Source of the DNA: Basidiobolus meristosporus CBS 931.73 | Taxonomy: Eukaryota > Basidiobolomycota > Basidiobolomycetes > Basidiobolales > Basidiobolaceae | NCBI GenBank assembly: GCA_002104905.1 | Contig: MCFE01000104.1 | Span: forward strand, 107,031-171,030 | Reading direction: 5' to 3' | Length of the DNA: 64,000 bases | Shown: one piece after another, positions 22,801 to 34,247 of the stretch | How positions within the stretch are numbered: the first letter of the stretch is position 1 | Layout of the letters: each line of letters opens with the position of its first letter | The notes under the pieces: generated by a model | What the model was told of the DNA's origin: nothing | Databases searched by the model: none | The model's input: only the letters and a program-made list of their open reading frames with translations | Program-made: the position numbers and the translations under genes

Positions 22801-23847
22801 ATTGTTGTTGGGTTGGCACAAGATTTTGCGCAACTTGACCGAAAGGGTTAACAACTTCAGTGTGCAGATGTGAGCTACAAGGTTGGTGTATCTGAAATTC
22901 CCTGTGATGAGGAAAAACCGGCTCCTTTCTCATGTGCATTCCATCGAAGGAATCGCTCTGCTTGCCCGGTTAAATTCTCGCTTCAATCACTGATTAAGGA
23001 TACTATGGGCCAATCACATGGTCACTATGTAGGCTCCATGCTACGTGATTGATATGGTCGGATCCCATATCGGCAGTTTGGGTTTAACCGCGGTGGCAAA
23101 ATTAGCGGTGAGTCATACGTAGATTAGTTGAAGATTGAATGCGATAATCCGATTCTCAAATAAGTTTCATTTGATACGCAACAGGCAATAATACCATGAG
23201 TGTGCCAAACACAAACTCTAGAGAAATGTCGAGCTGGCAGGTTATCTCAATGGCCGGCCGTTCGGTCATGTCGTTGCCGGATTTCCCACCAGCTGTGCGT
23301 ATGACTCCGGTCCTCGTGCAATGCTCAACAAATAGTACACAGTAGGTGGATTTTTGGGTATAAGGAAATCGCTTGGCAACAACAACACTATGTTTGTGCT
23401 ATGCTAAATATTAAATGTACACTGGGTGCTTGTACTTGTTGGGCCCAAGCTATGTATCTAAGAATCGGGTTGGGGCAGAACAAGTTCCTTATCACTGGAT
23501 GGTCTGGTGATAATATCCTCTGTTTACACATACTAACTAATAATACCTGGTAGTACTGTATTACTGAACTAAGGACAAGGAATTTTGAAATGAAATCGAT
23601 GTTCTACTCGCATCACCTGCAAATCAAAAACTCACGTCCTTTATTCCTCGGTCAAATACGCTTTTGCGAGCTATATATCTTAATCTGGATAGTGTGGAGA
23701 TACCCATTGTAACCTTGACGTTTAAAGAGGGTGGATTCCCCAAGGGGATAAGCTCAATAGATTGACTCCAATAGCACAAAGTGCTCAATACAGAACTCCA
23801 GTGGGTTTGAATAACTTTTGGTATTTTATTGAGTGTTACCGGTAAAT
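19897..23847. other. 3.9-kb gene desert
   Basis: After the Ndt80 3' UTR no recognisable gene appears until peroxiredoxin. Several medium frames occur (a 159-codon one at 20726-21205 is the longest), but none shows a domain and they change frame often. A perfect 9-bp inverted repeat (GCGTACTCT at 20345-20353 and its complement at 20379-20387) lies near the left edge. The sequence is not simple repeat; it may be decayed coding or mobile DNA. Confidence 0.45.
20345..20387. repeat. 9-bp inverted repeat (hairpin)
   Basis: Perfect 9-bp arms with a 25-base loop that itself contains GGTAAC/GTAACC-like segments. Function unknown; could be an end of a decayed element. Confidence 0.45.
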
Positions 23848-24432
23848 CTATTGCTTGGAGAAGAACTCTTTGGAATCCTTGAGACCTGGCTTGATGGTGT
23901 CCTGACCCTTTTGCCAGTTGGCTGGGCAAACCTCACCGTGAATATCAGTGAATTGCAATGCCTCCAATAGTCTAAGCGTTTCATCTACTGATCTACCAAC
24001 TGGCAAATCATTCACTTGCATGATTCTCACATTCTGCAATGGATCAATGATAAACAATCCTCTGAGAGCTACGCCACTCTCTTCCAAATACACTCCGTAG
24101 TCCTTGGAAACCTGGTGAGTGACATCTGACAAAATAGGAATGTTCATTTGGCCTAGGCCACCTTGGGAACGTGGTGTGTTGGTCCATGCGAAATGGGCAA
24201 ACTCCGAGTCGGTTGAGCAGGCAACGAGAGCACAGTTAAGCTTGGCGAATTCTTCGGCTCTATCGCTGAAGGCGATGATTTCGGTGGGGCAAACGAAAGA
24301 GAAGTCCAATGGATAGAAGAAAAAGACGAGGTATTGACCTTTGTAGTCGGAGAGGGAGATCTCTTTGAATTCCCCATCCACAACGGCTTTACCACGGAAT
24401 TCGGGAGCAGCCTTTTGAATTTGAGCGACCAT
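23848..24432 (-). CDS. Typical 2-Cys peroxiredoxin
   Basis: Single exon of 194 residues. Reduces H2O2 and alkyl peroxides with thioredoxin; cytosolic (no presequence). The peroxidatic Cys48 lies in DFSFVCPTE and the resolving Cys169 in HGEVCPANW. The active-site pattern PLDFSFVC has Ser where Thr is common, which is tolerated. The protein carries the GGLG motif (SQGGLGQMN, about residue 90) that marks over-oxidation-sensitive eukaryotic enzymes, but the partner C-terminal YF motif reads EFFSKQ, so Tyr is replaced by Phe. It stands alone between the gene desert and eL24. Identification is secure. Confidence 0.96.
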   Translation of the reverse strand: MVAQIQKAAPEFRGKAVVDGEFKEISLSDYKGQYLVFFFYPLDFSFVCPTEIIAFSDRAEEFAKLNCALVACSTDSEFAHFAWTNTPRSQGGLGQMNIPILSDVTHQVSKDYGVYLEESGVALRGLFIIDPLQNVRIMQVNDLPVGRSVDETLRLLEALQFTDIHGEVCPANWQKGQDTIKPGLKDSKEFFSKQ

Positions 24433-25216
24433 TATTGAGTATGTTTTACTTGAGTATGTTTATACAGCAATCAGGTTTTCAGAAGATCTTTATATACTTG
24501 ACAGCTGTTCTTCTTGCTTGTTGCAACCAGATGGTACCTCCTCTATTACTAATCTCGATAATGACACATATACACAAGCTCCAATGAAATGCTTGGGCAG
24601 AATTAAGAAATTGCCATTAGTCATCAATCCAAGTAGAGATATGCTAACACTAGACAGTATGAACCTTATTAGTTCCTAATTCTCGAAAGGTTGATCTATA
24701 GTGGTGGCAGTAGAGATATCTTAGGCAAGCTCTGGTGTAGTGGTAGGGAGTATCCAAATTTGTCCATTACTAATGTCAATTGCTCAAAAAGTCGAGTTTC
24801 GACTATTGATGTTTCTAACCAATTGCAAGCCTGCCCTACATGGCTAGATCGCCATTGATTGATAATTCGTCCACTTTTGTTTACTTACGCAGCTTTGATT
24901 TGATTCTTCGATAAATGATAGTTAGTTCATCCTGGCTACTTTATGTGAAATTTTTGTTTACTTGAGCAGCTTTGATTTGATTCTTCGATAAATGATGATT
25001 AGTTCATCCTGGCTACTTTATGTGAAATTTTCATACATCCACTTGAATGTCCAATGAGTGGTAGCGATCATAGGCGTGCTGAATTTGGGGGTAGTCCCTT
25101 GATTCATCGCACCCCCTCCTCGAGGAATCCGATTGAGGATCCGTTAAAAGCTATTCGATATTGAAAATGAATCGGCCTTTTACTCAAATCTTGCGTAGCG
25201 GCTAACAGAGCACAAC
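24433..25216. other. Shared upstream region of peroxiredoxin and eL24
   Basis: 780 bp between two divergently transcribed genes; includes a 77-bp tandem duplication (24875-25028). No gene is seen. Confidence 0.55.
24875..25028. repeat. 77-bp tandem duplication
   Basis: Two copies, 24875-24951 and 24952-25028, differing at a few bases (ACTTACGCAGC versus ACTTGAGCAGC). Lies in the shared upstream region. Confidence 0.85.
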
Positions 25217-25899
25217 ATGAAGTATGTACATTGATTTATAGTTCGTATCTGTTGCAAAGTTGTGAACATCCATCTACAACAATGACTCGATGACTTTGTA
25301 GCGATGATAGGAGGGTTTTTCGAGGAATAACTGAACCATATATGCTAAACATGTTCCTTTACTTAGAATTGAAATCTGCTCCTTCTCCGGATACAAGATC
25401 TACCCTGGTCATGGTAGACTTTTCGTCCGCTCCGACAGCAAAGTACATATTCGTTTTTAGTAATTAGTTTGGAGTGTTTCGAGTAAAGAGCGTAGGGCCT
25501 AATGGTTGTATCCATCACGTTCAATAGGTCTTCCGTTTCGTTGACTCCAAGACCGAATCTCTCTTCCAACAACGTATGAACCCCCGTAAGATCAGTTGGA
25601 CTGTTGTCTACCGTCGTATGCACAAGAAGGGTATCACCGAGGAAGTTGCCAAGAAGAGAACCCGCCGTACTGTCAAGCACCAACGTGCTGTTGTCGGTGC
25701 CTCCTGGGAAGCCATCCGTGCCAAGCGTAACCAAAAGCCCGAAGTTCGTGCTGCCGCTCGCCAAGCCGCTATCCGTGATGCTAAGGATAAGAAGAAGGCC
25801 GAACAAACCAAGAAGAAGGAAGTTCGTGCTTCTCAGCCCAAGATCTCCAAGCAACAAGCCAAGGGAGCTCGCCCAGCTGTTGCTGCCAACAGCCGTTAA
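25217..25899 (+). CDS. RPL24: 60S ribosomal protein eL24
   Basis: Three exons: 25217-25221, 25367-25442 and 25528-25899, total 150 residues. The N-terminus after splicing reads [27 protein letters not shown], then [20 protein letters not shown], and the body [33 protein letters not shown] is diagnostic. The C-terminus is Lys/Ala/Gln-rich. eL24 binds the large subunit near the bridge with 40S. The first exon holds only ATGAA, another very early intron as is common for ribosomal protein genes. Confidence 0.95.
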
Positions 25900-26021
25900 G
25901 AGGAATCTTGAATATCATCAGCAGGAGAAATAAACTCTTTGTGCATTCATTCTAAATACAATCAGTACTAGCTATGCATTATACAAGGACATTGATTTCG
26001 GGCGAGCATCATTCGCTTCAA

Positions 26022-26430
26022 TCATTTCGGATCAATATCAACACTGAGGCAGCCCACGCTCACGTAATACTGACCATTTCCAGGCTCTTCAACAATAGCT
26101 TGGCTTTGTTTGTAATATCCTATTAAAGCAGCATTTATAGGAAACATTGCATCATCTTTGCTAGCTCTCCCAATTACAAATCCTGCGTTGTCTATACAAC
26201 AAACCAACACTGATCAATTCGGGTGTTTGTAAAAACCGCCAAATCAGATCTAGTAAACACCAATCCCAAACCGTGCTTGTATGTGGGATATTTTCGGCCA
26301 GATTTGAGGGATTTTTTTTCGGAAATGGCTCCGCTGGCGTACACCAATTATCGACTTCAGGAATGTTCCTCAGCTTGGTCAGCCTTTTAATTTGCCAGTT
26401 ATTGGAAGTTCGATAATTCAGCAAGGCTTG
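26022..26430 (-). CDS. Possible small gene, unassigned
   Basis: Two minus-strand open segments in different frames can be joined: one reading LTKLRNIPEVDNWCTPAEPF and PKKNPSNLAENIPH (26424 down to ~26300), the other GFVIGRASKDDAMFPINAAL then GYYKQSQAIVEEPGNGQYYV, ending at 26022. Both look like real protein sequence, but I recognise no family and cannot fix the start or splice sites. Confidence 0.3.
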
Positions 26431-26856
26431 TCGCTGATTGTATTAAGCAACGATTTTAGCGCGTTTGTGTTCTCGATCGTAAAAGAGGAGTTTGTTTGAC
26501 TTATCAAATAAGAGTATAATACATTTTTTAATAAATTAAGCAATACTCATCTGCTCATTGAGGGTGGGCGGATTTGAAGATCCTATTTGGTTTCATGATT
26601 TTCCATCACCTGGGGAAACCCATTGTTAATTATATTTGTGTCCGACCACCTTTGTTGGTCTGGTGTTGAATACTTTAAGGTAAGAATAAACGTTTGTTTG
26701 CCAAAGTTATTCAAAGTCCCTTGGTGGAGGATTGCATTCGGTTTCGTTTCCTCTCTGCACTTCGCTTATCCTAATTTTAATCTAGTCTTTTCCACGAGGG
26801 TTGAAGACTATTATCCGCTTTACTCTTGCGTGTTATCTCTAGTATTTTGATTTAGC

Positions 26857-28473
26857 ATGGACAGTTATTTTGAAGAAGAAAACAGTGCTGTCTTCACCAG
26901 AAAGCAACCTACTACCGCTCGGTACGCCGAAACCGAAACCCGTTCGGTAGATGGGCATTCCCAGTCATCTGGCGAAGGGACATCCGGAGTATCCAGACCT
27001 TCTTCGATTAAGGAATCTCCAACCTACCCACCAACTCGCCAATCCACACAAAGCAGCATCAGCTCCTCCTCATATCCCTCGCATGGCTCTGATCCTAGAC
27101 CAGACTATGGGGTTCAAAGTAATGCATATCCACCTCAGGCCGGACAAAGCTTTGGCGCCCAGAATTACCCACCGCAAAAGCCAAACAATTTTGGCGTACA
27201 AAACTATTCACATGGTTCTCCTTCCCCCTCTCTCAATGTTAACAAGTCTACACCCGAGCTGCCACACAACCTCTCTAATTATAGAGCAACTCGTTCCACC
27301 AGCAGCACCAACAACATAAGCACACTGGGCTCTCCTACTGCTTCAGTGGCTCATCTTCCACAAGGAAATACTCTCGAGCAATATCGAATCAATGCCAAGA
27401 AGAGCAATGACCCCAGTATACAATTTGACTTTGCCAAGTACTTGATCGAGACCGCTACTAATCTCGATGCTAGCGACAAGACCACTGAAAAGACCAAGAA
27501 GGCTCTTATGGCCGAGGCCCTGAAATGGATCAAGCGACTTGCCACTCAAGGAATGGGAATTGGCCGTCCTGCTTATCCTGAGGCACAGTTCTACTTGGCC
27601 AACTGCTACGGAACTGCTACCATGGGGCTTGCGGTTGATCACGAGAAGGCCTTCAATTTGTACGTACAAGCATCCAAGCAAAATCATCCAGCTGCCACTT
27701 ATCGTGCCGCCGTTTGTTACGAAGTTGGCGCCGGCACCAAGAGGGATTACAGTCGTGCAGTACAGTTCTTCCGTAAAGCGGCCATCCTTGGGGAGACCGC
27801 GGCCATGTACAAGTTGGGAATGACTTTGCTGAAGGGGCTCTTGAATCAAAACCAGAATCCCCGCGAGGCCATCACTTGGTTGAAACGTGCCGCTTCCAAC
27901 GCCGACACCGAGAATCCCCACGCTCTGCACGAGCTGGCTTTATGCTACGAGAAGGAAGGAATTCCTTCAATTATTCCTGACGAGTCTTACTCTCGAGAAT
28001 TATACACACAGGCTGCCCAGCTGGGCTACGCTCCTTCTCAATTCAAACTTGGCTCATGCTATGAATATGGTACATGCACGTGTCCTGTTGATCCCAGACG
28101 TTCTATTGCTTGGTACACTCGTGCCGCTGAGCAGGGCGATCCTGAGGCAGAGCTTGCGTTGTCCGGATGGTATCTCACTGGAGCTGATGGGATTCTAAAA
28201 CAAAGCGACACAGAAGCATATCTCTGGGCCAGAAAAGCCGCCGACAAGGGGCTTGCCAAGGCCGAGTATGCAGTGGGTTATTACTCTGAGGTTGGAATTG
28301 GAGTAAGACAAGATCTGAATGAGGCCAAGAAGTGGTATATGCGCGCAGCTGCCCAAGGGAACAAGCGAGCCATGCAGCGTCTATCCGAACTCAAGAAGTT
28401 TGGTGCCTCCGGAGGGCAAAAGCAAAAGATCTCGAGAGACAAGCAGGGCTCGGATGGCTGCGTGATTTGCTAA
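26857..28473 (+). CDS. Sel1-repeat protein, Skt5/Chs4-like chitin synthase activator
   Basis: Single exon of 538 residues. The first ~170 residues are Ser/Pro/Gln-rich and disordered. From about 190 to 515 run Sel1 repeats, with motifs such as PEAQFYLANCYGTATMG, AVDHEKAFNLYVQAS, AAVCYEVGAGTKRDYSRAV and AEYAVGYYSEVGIGVRQD. The protein ends in CVIC, a CaaX box suggesting farnesylation and membrane attachment, exactly as in yeast Skt5/Chs4. In yeast that protein recruits and activates chitin synthase III at the bud neck; a role in cell-wall chitin is inferred. A C/T-rich leader precedes the ATG, and a ~300-bp 3' UTR with an AT microsatellite follows. Confidence 0.88.
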   Translation: MDSYFEEENSAVFTRKQPTTARYAETETRSVDGHSQSSGEGTSGVSRPSSIKESPTYPPTRQSTQSSISSSSYPSHGSDPRPDYGVQSNAYPPQAGQSFGAQNYPPQKPNNFGVQNYSHGSPSPSLNVNKSTPELPHNLSNYRATRSTSSTNNISTLGSPTASVAHLPQGNTLEQYRINAKKSNDPSIQFDFAKYLIETATNLDASDKTTEKTKKALMAEALKWIKRLATQGMGIGRPAYPEAQFYLANCYGTATMGLAVDHEKAFNLYVQASKQNHPAATYRAAVCYEVGAGTKRDYSRAVQFFRKAAILGETAAMYKLGMTLLKGLLNQNQNPREAITWLKRAASNADTENPHALHELALCYEKEGIPSIIPDESYSRELYTQAAQLGYAPSQFKLGSCYEYGTCTCPVDPRRSIAWYTRAAEQGDPEAELALSGWYLTGADGILKQSDTEAYLWARKAADKGLAKAEYAVGYYSEVGIGVRQDLNEAKKWYMRAAAQGNKRAMQRLSELKKFGASGGQKQKISRDKQGSDGCVIC

Positions 28474-29232
28474 ACTGTGAAGATGGGATCTTTTCGACTT
28501 CAACCCCCTCCCAATGTCATATTTTGGTCTTGACCAACCAACCGAAGGTACTAAGCTTTTCAGTGCAGTGCGTTCAAGTCAATTCTAATCCACATCCATT
28601 CGAGTTGTAATTATGGAATTCTCCACCTTGATTTTGGTAACCTCCCCTCTCAATTCTGTTGCTTCTTATCGCCACCACATTTTCATTATACAACCTCTTG
28701 AAAGCTTTCTTATTAGATTTCACCACTCTTTCGTTTCTAAATTTCCTTTCATATATATATATATATATGTTATATATATAATTGTCGAGTTTCCGTTACA
28801 TTCCTTGATTTCGACTTCAAAGAAATGTTGCCTGTCTCCCGCCATGTCCAATCCTCTTCCCTGTGTCATAGTGATTATAGCTTCACCCATTAATATTTCC
28901 CATAAATGACCTTGGCATGAATAGCGTCGTTTGGGAGCATTTTGCTGTGTAGGATGTTACATTTCGCCAAGTGGTTACGGTTACAATAAACGGAATATCA
29001 ACAACTATCCTCAGTGATTAGTGGATGTGAGCGAATACGTTCATGTCTAGCTCTGGTGGTTTGGATGGCTCGAGGATCTCTAGCAAGTAAAAAACAAGGA
29101 CTAGACGATTTTTGAGTGATTTATTATCATGAATAGGATGAGCGAGGATGACAGATGGCGGTGGGGAATTCTTTGTAAAGTTTCTGTCAGTAAAAAGTAA
29201 GGTGACTCTCAGGAAAGTGCAGAAGAATGTGC
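28474..29232. other. Convergent intergenic region
   Basis: 760 bp between the 3' ends of the Sel1 gene and profilin, with an (AT)n microsatellite around 28752-28782. No gene is seen. Confidence 0.55.
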
Positions 29233-29811
29233 TCACTAAATGTAACAAGGTCCGGTTAGTACTCGACAATGCGATTGAGGTGAATTGAAACAGCACTTAC
29301 ATAACCAACGGAAATAAGGTAATCAGCAAGGGCCTCAACAACCTTGGTGGCCTCTCCAGGGGCTGTGCCGTCACCGTAGGTACCGATGAGAATAGCTTGT
29401 CCAGTCTTGACGCAAACAACACCGCCGGCACCCTAGAAAAGGAAAGAGATAGACGGGTCAAACCTGGATTCGCAATATGGTTATCAAGAGACCAGCTTAC
29501 CTGTTTACCATAAATACTGCGTGGGTCAGCCCTCAAAGTAAAATATTTGGTACCACCGAGGTAAAGGCCGTTAGCACGAATGCCGGAAGGATCTTGGAAA
29601 GCTTGAGCAAGATCTTGGAACTCGTTTCCTTGAAGCTAAATACAATTGAACCTTGTTATTCGGAAAATTCCATCAAGCAGAGCCTGAACATAAAACTTAC
29701 AGCAAAGCCGGAGGAGGCGGCCCAAACACCACCTTGTACACCGTAGATGGCAGCCTGGGCGATGGAGCCAGTGCCAACTAAATTGCTATCGACGTAAGTC
29801 TGCCAAGACAT
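29233..29811 (-). CDS. Profilin
   Basis: Four exons: 29811-29701, 29635-29501, 29432-29301, and a last exon (29235-29233) that contributes only the TGA stop. The product is 126 residues, the normal profilin size: [73 protein letters not shown], and the end [11 protein letters not shown]. Profilin binds actin monomers and poly-proline proteins (formins). The N- and C-terminal aromatic residues (Trp3, Tyr6, Trp30, Tyr126) that form the poly-proline site are present. Read-through of the third exon without the last intron would add a non-homologous tail, so the intron-before-stop model is favoured. Confidence 0.95.
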
Positions 29812-30559
29812 TTTGAAGTAAGAATATCCAAGGGAAAAGTTAAGAAATAACTAAGAGTTTCAAGCGAACGCTGGATTTCTCTTTATAAAAGTTGCCCAGC
29901 ACCAATTCAGTGATGGGGCTTGGCCCATATAGAAACGCTTCGAACTCGGGGATGACGAATGGCTTTCACCTGAATAATATCCAATTCATGAAAACAACCC
30001 CGATCCATTGGCTGATAATGGCGCATGAAAACTGATGCCATAATGTTAGCCTACGTAAGAATTTCAAATTCAGATCTCTAGCCAGACCTGCCAACAAACC
30101 TGGATTTCAAGAAGGCCATGGCTTTGTAGGCACTCAGCGAATCCCATGAGTCATCGTATTGTAGGCAAAATAGCCTGTATTACAAGAAATTGAGGTACTT
30201 CGATAGTCTGCTTGTCAATATAACTGTGGCACATTTGCTTCTATCTTGGTCCTTCTAGTCGTATTTAATCTCATCAGGAAGGGAGTGATTCGAGGACAGA
30301 CGTCATCACCGATTTGGTAGCATAATCTATGCAAGAGTTTAGGCAGAGAATATGCATATTTAGTCAGGAATGGCACTCCCCATCCTAAATTTGATGCTGA
30401 TTGTATCGTGAACAAATGGCTGCTTCATTAAAATAAACTCCACTGGACAGTAAGTTCAAGGGGACACTGCTTTCTACTTCCAGATACTCTCAAGTTTCTG
30501 CTTTCATTGATTGTGTATCGTGGGTGCCAAGCCTATTCGCCGATTCCTGACCACCGACC
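29812..30559. other. Divergent promoter region of profilin and Mo25
   Basis: 750 bp between two divergent genes. A TATA-like TTTATAAAAG occurs at about 29880-29890, upstream of profilin on the minus strand. No gene is seen. Confidence 0.5.
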
Positions 30560-32122
30560 ATGAATATCTTTTTCAAGTCAAAAACCAAGAGTCCCCACGA
30601 GGTCGTTCGCACGCTGAAGGATGCTCTACAAAGGCTCGACACAGCAGACTGGAAAAGGGTCAGTGTGCAGGAGGATGCCATATACTTTGTACCTTGCAAT
30701 GTTCTAAGAGCGGATGAAAATGTCTAGGCTACTGAGGATGTCTCCAAGAATCTTCTCATCATGAAAAACATCCTATACGGAGAAGGAGGTACACGCACGC
30801 CCCTTTAATTTGTCTGTGTCCTCATTGCCTAAAGTATACAATACGTTGCGTTGAACTAGATCACGACCCAAGTGCCGAGCTTATTGCCCAGTTATCACAG
30901 GAGGTGTATTCCAACGACATCTTGTATCTGCTGATTTTGAAAATCTCAAAACTCGAGTTTGAGGTAATTCCAGCACTTTCTTGAGCATTTCGCTGAAGCG
31001 GACCAAGAGACCAACCAAACTTTGTTTCCCCACCCTCTCTTAGGCCAAGAAAGACGTCGCTCAGGTATTCAACAATCTTCTGCGACGCCAGATTGGCTCA
31101 CGACAGCCCACCATCGAGCACCTGTGTCAGAAAGAGAAAATCATTTTCATGCTCTTTGAGGGGTATTGCTACTAGAAGCTAGTTCTTGGCGCTCGTCGTT
31201 TACTTACTCCCTTTGCAACAGTTACGAGAACCATGACATCGCACTGAACTGTGGCATGATCCTGCGCGAATGTATCAAGTACGAGCCATTGGCGAAGATC
31301 TTGTTACTATCACCCCAATTCTTCAAATTCTTTGACTACGTGGAGATTGGTACCTTTGACGTAGCTAGCGACGCCTTCGCCACATTTAAGGTTTTGAGGG
31401 GTATTTTGGGAGTTGGACGAATAACGTGTACTTACTCTTACTTCAGGAGCTTCTCACTCGTCACAAACAACTGGTCGCCCCATTTTTAGAGAGTAATTAC
31501 GACACGGTAATGGCGAGGTATAATATCTGGAGTGAACCGATTTCTAATCCATCGATCCACGTAGTTCTTTGACAACTACACCAGACTTCTCAACTCCGAC
31601 AACTACATTACGCAGAGACAATCCCTCAAAGTATGCATGATACATACACTTACTCATGGCTTGGGCTGACCCTGGTGTTGCTTTTACTAGTTGTTGAGTG
31701 AGATTCTGTTAGATCGATCCAACTTCAACGTGATGACCAAGTACATCAGCTTCCCAGAGAATCTCAAACTAATGATGAATCTGTTGCGCAACCCAAGCAA
31801 GAACATTCAGTTTGAGGCCTTCCATGTGTTCAAGGTACCCATCATCGAGGAATCCATTGATACCCAAACCACTCTAAAGCGCCCTCTCCATAGGTGTTTG
31901 TGGCCAATCCCAACAAGACCGAGCCCATCGCGGAGATCCTGAAAAAGAACCGGGACAAATTGGTCATATTTTTGACGAATTTCCAGAATCAACGCCAAGG
32001 TGAGCTGAGTTACCGGATGGTCGGATTGGCCGAGACTAACATCGCTGTTCCATGTAGATGACGAGCAATTCAACGACGAGAAAACCTTTTTGTTGAAGCA
32101 AATCCAAGACTTACGAATCTGA
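30560..32122 (+). CDS. Mo25/Hym1 family scaffold protein
   Basis: Ten exons (30560-30658, 30728-30788, 30860-30963, 31044-31162, 31222-31390, 31447-31506, 31565-31630, 31691-31834, 31894-31999, 32058-32122) sum to 330 residues, the usual size. [20 protein letters not shown] opens the protein; [59 protein letters not shown] and [20 protein letters not shown] are diagnostic armadillo-like helices. Mo25 (CAB39) holds STRAD/LKB1 or, in fungi, Ste20-like kinases of the RAM/MOR network that controls polarity. Introns are all 56-75 bp with GT-AG ends. Confidence 0.96.
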
Positions 32123-32717
32123 CGAGCTCGGCTCGATGACCTCCCCAAATGGTTTCCCGCTGCGATTCTCCTACTATATCCCTTGATTAAATCATTATTT
32201 GACTACTTCGTTCGACTATTCTTCCATTTTTTGCTCTCTTACACTCGTTCATCTTTCATTCGTTCTTGGGGCTTTCTAATCACCACAAATAAAGCCCGCA
32301 TTTCGTCCAGGCAGTCAGTTGTTTGATCCACTCGCCAGAAGTACAGCCAGCCTACTGTACTTCTCACACTAAGCCTACTCTTTTGATCGCGCTGATTGTC
32401 ATGCCAGGAGAAATATTTCGCCAAGCTAAATTAGTAAGCATTCTAATGCTGCTGATCTGGACTGTATCTCATCCAAACAATCAACATCTCGACAAGGTTT
32501 CCGTTAATCCAGAAATTGCCTAATCGGCTCGGAGAACTTTCCAGCGGTATTGGGAGATGAAGAGGGATGTGAAGGGATGATATCAGCACCATATATGGGA
32601 ATTCTGTCATGGATTGCTCTGTGTGGCCCCAGCAAGAATCTTATTCGAAGAGGGTTTATTCCTGGTATTGGTTGGGTGGATTGAATTATACATTGGAATC
32701 TATAAATTACATGCTCA
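32123..32717. other. Convergent intergenic region
   Basis: 600 bp between the 3' ends of Mo25 and the permease; short unsupported frames only. Confidence 0.5.
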
Positions 32718-34247
32718 TTAAATATTCAGTCTAGAAAAATCGCATTCCTTGAGAGGAACCAATTTGGTTTTGTGGACAATCTTGTAGCCGAAAAACAGTA
32801 TGAAGAAGCCAACCACCCCGATGTAATTGGCAACCAGATTCGTCCACTTGAATGGCTTTTGGATGACGATGAAGTAAGCTTGGCCGAAAATGACTAGGAC
32901 ACAGAAAACGCATGCTAGGATAGGTCCAAATGGATAAAGCTTGGCTCGATATGGGAGTTCGCTGAGACTCTTCCCTTGGGCAAGGAATGCGCGGCGGAAT
33001 CTCCAATGATTGAAAGCGATGCCGAACCAGGCAACGAAACCGGCCACTCCGGATGACGAGAGGAGCCAGTTGTACACAACTTTGTCTCCGAACAGGGAGG
33101 AGAGGAAGGTGAGGGAGGAGAACAGGCAGGTGAAGAGAAGCGCGTTGATGGGGATTCCGTTCTTGGTGACCTTGCGTAGGAACCTGGGCGCCTTCTTCTC
33201 GTTAGCCAAAACCCACAGCGTTCTCGAGGCTGCGTAGACACCGGAGTTGCCTGCGGAGAGAATAGTCGTCAAAATGACGGCGTTCATGATGTCCGGGGCC
33301 GGTCCCAAGCCAGCCAACTTGAAGCACAAGGTGAATGGACTCTGGGCAACAGCATTGGGGTCGTTTTCACTGGCCTCCATCAACGATGGGTCGTTGTAGG
33401 GGATGAGCAGACCGATCACGAAGATGGCCAAGATGTAGAAAAGAAGGATTCTCCAGAAGATTTGCCTTACAGCCTTGGGGATGTTCTTCTCAGGGTTACT
33501 GCTCTCGCCAGCAGTGACACCAACCATCTCAGATCCTTGGAATGAGAACCCGGCGACCAAAAATACGCTGATCACCCCGCCGAACCCGTCAACAAACGGA
33601 GCAGCGCCAACGGTGAAGTTGCTGAAGCCGTACTTGTGACCACCCAGTACACCGCCGGCAACCAAGCAACCAATGATCACAAAGATAATCACGGTGACGA
33701 CCTTGATCATAGAGAACCAGTATTCAGATTCGCCGTATCCCTTGACTGATATGCAATTCAAGCCCATGATGATGACCAGGATGATCAAACTCCAGATGAA
33801 CGAAGGGACATGTGGTAGCCAGTAACTGACGATGACTGACGAGGCGGAAAGCTCTACTGCGATTGTGGTGGTCCAGACGTACCAGTAATTCCATCCTAAT
33901 GCGAACCCAAAGGCTGGGTCGACGAAGCGACTGCCGTACGTATTGAACGAACCTGATACCGGCATGTACGTGGCCATCTCGCCAAGACTTGTCATTAGGA
34001 AGTAAACCATGACTCCAACCAACCCATATGATACCAAGGCTCCACCGGGGCCTGCTTGTGCAATGGAGTTACCACTAGCCAGGAACAACCCAGTGCCAAT
34101 GGTTCCACCGATGGTGATCATGGACAAATGGCGAGCCTTTAGGTGTCTTGGCAAGGCTTCTTCTTTCACTTCGGTCATTGACCCTTTCTCTATCTCGTGT
34201 GTGACCTCATTGTCCACCTTGGGTAGAGGTCGAAGTTCGTGATCCAT
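32718..34247 (-). CDS. Amino-acid permease (APC superfamily, YAT type)
   Basis: Single exon, 509 residues, with twelve hydrophobic segments. Plasma-membrane proton-coupled uptake of amino acids is the family role. The entry region reads RHLSMITIGGTIGTGLFLAS followed by GNSIAQAGPGGALVSYGLVG, the APC substrate-binding TM1, then SLGEMATYMPVSGSFNTYGS and FALGWNYWYVWTTTIAVEL, matching fungal YAT permeases (lysine/arginine/general types). The soluble N-terminus (~35 residues, Glu/Lys-rich) and short tail are typical. Substrate cannot be fixed from sequence; the absence of introns contrasts with its neighbours. Confidence 0.93.
   Translation of the reverse strand: MDHELRPLPKVDNEVTHEIEKGSMTEVKEEALPRHLKARHLSMITIGGTIGTGLFLASGNSIAQAGPGGALVSYGLVGVMVYFLMTSLGEMATYMPVSGSFNTYGSRFVDPAFGFALGWNYWYVWTTTIAVELSASSVIVSYWLPHVPSFIWSLIILVIIMGLNCISVKGYGESEYWFSMIKVVTVIIFVIIGCLVAGGVLGGHKYGFSNFTVGAAPFVDGFGGVISVFLVAGFSFQGSEMVGVTAGESSNPEKNIPKAVRQIFWRILLFYILAIFVIGLLIPYNDPSLMEASENDPNAVAQSPFTLCFKLAGLGPAPDIMNAVILTTILSAGNSGVYAASRTLWVLANEKKAPRFLRKVTKNGIPINALLFTCLFSSLTFLSSLFGDKVVYNWLLSSSGVAGFVAWFGIAFNHWRFRRAFLAQGKSLSELPYRAKLYPFGPILACVFCVLVIFGQAYFIVIQKPFKWTNLVANYIGVVGFFILFFGYKIVHKTKLVPLKECDFSRLNI

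Noticed and set aside
28752-28782. AT microsatellite as a possible regulatory element
   Set aside because: Simple repeat in the 3' UTR region; nothing else supports function.
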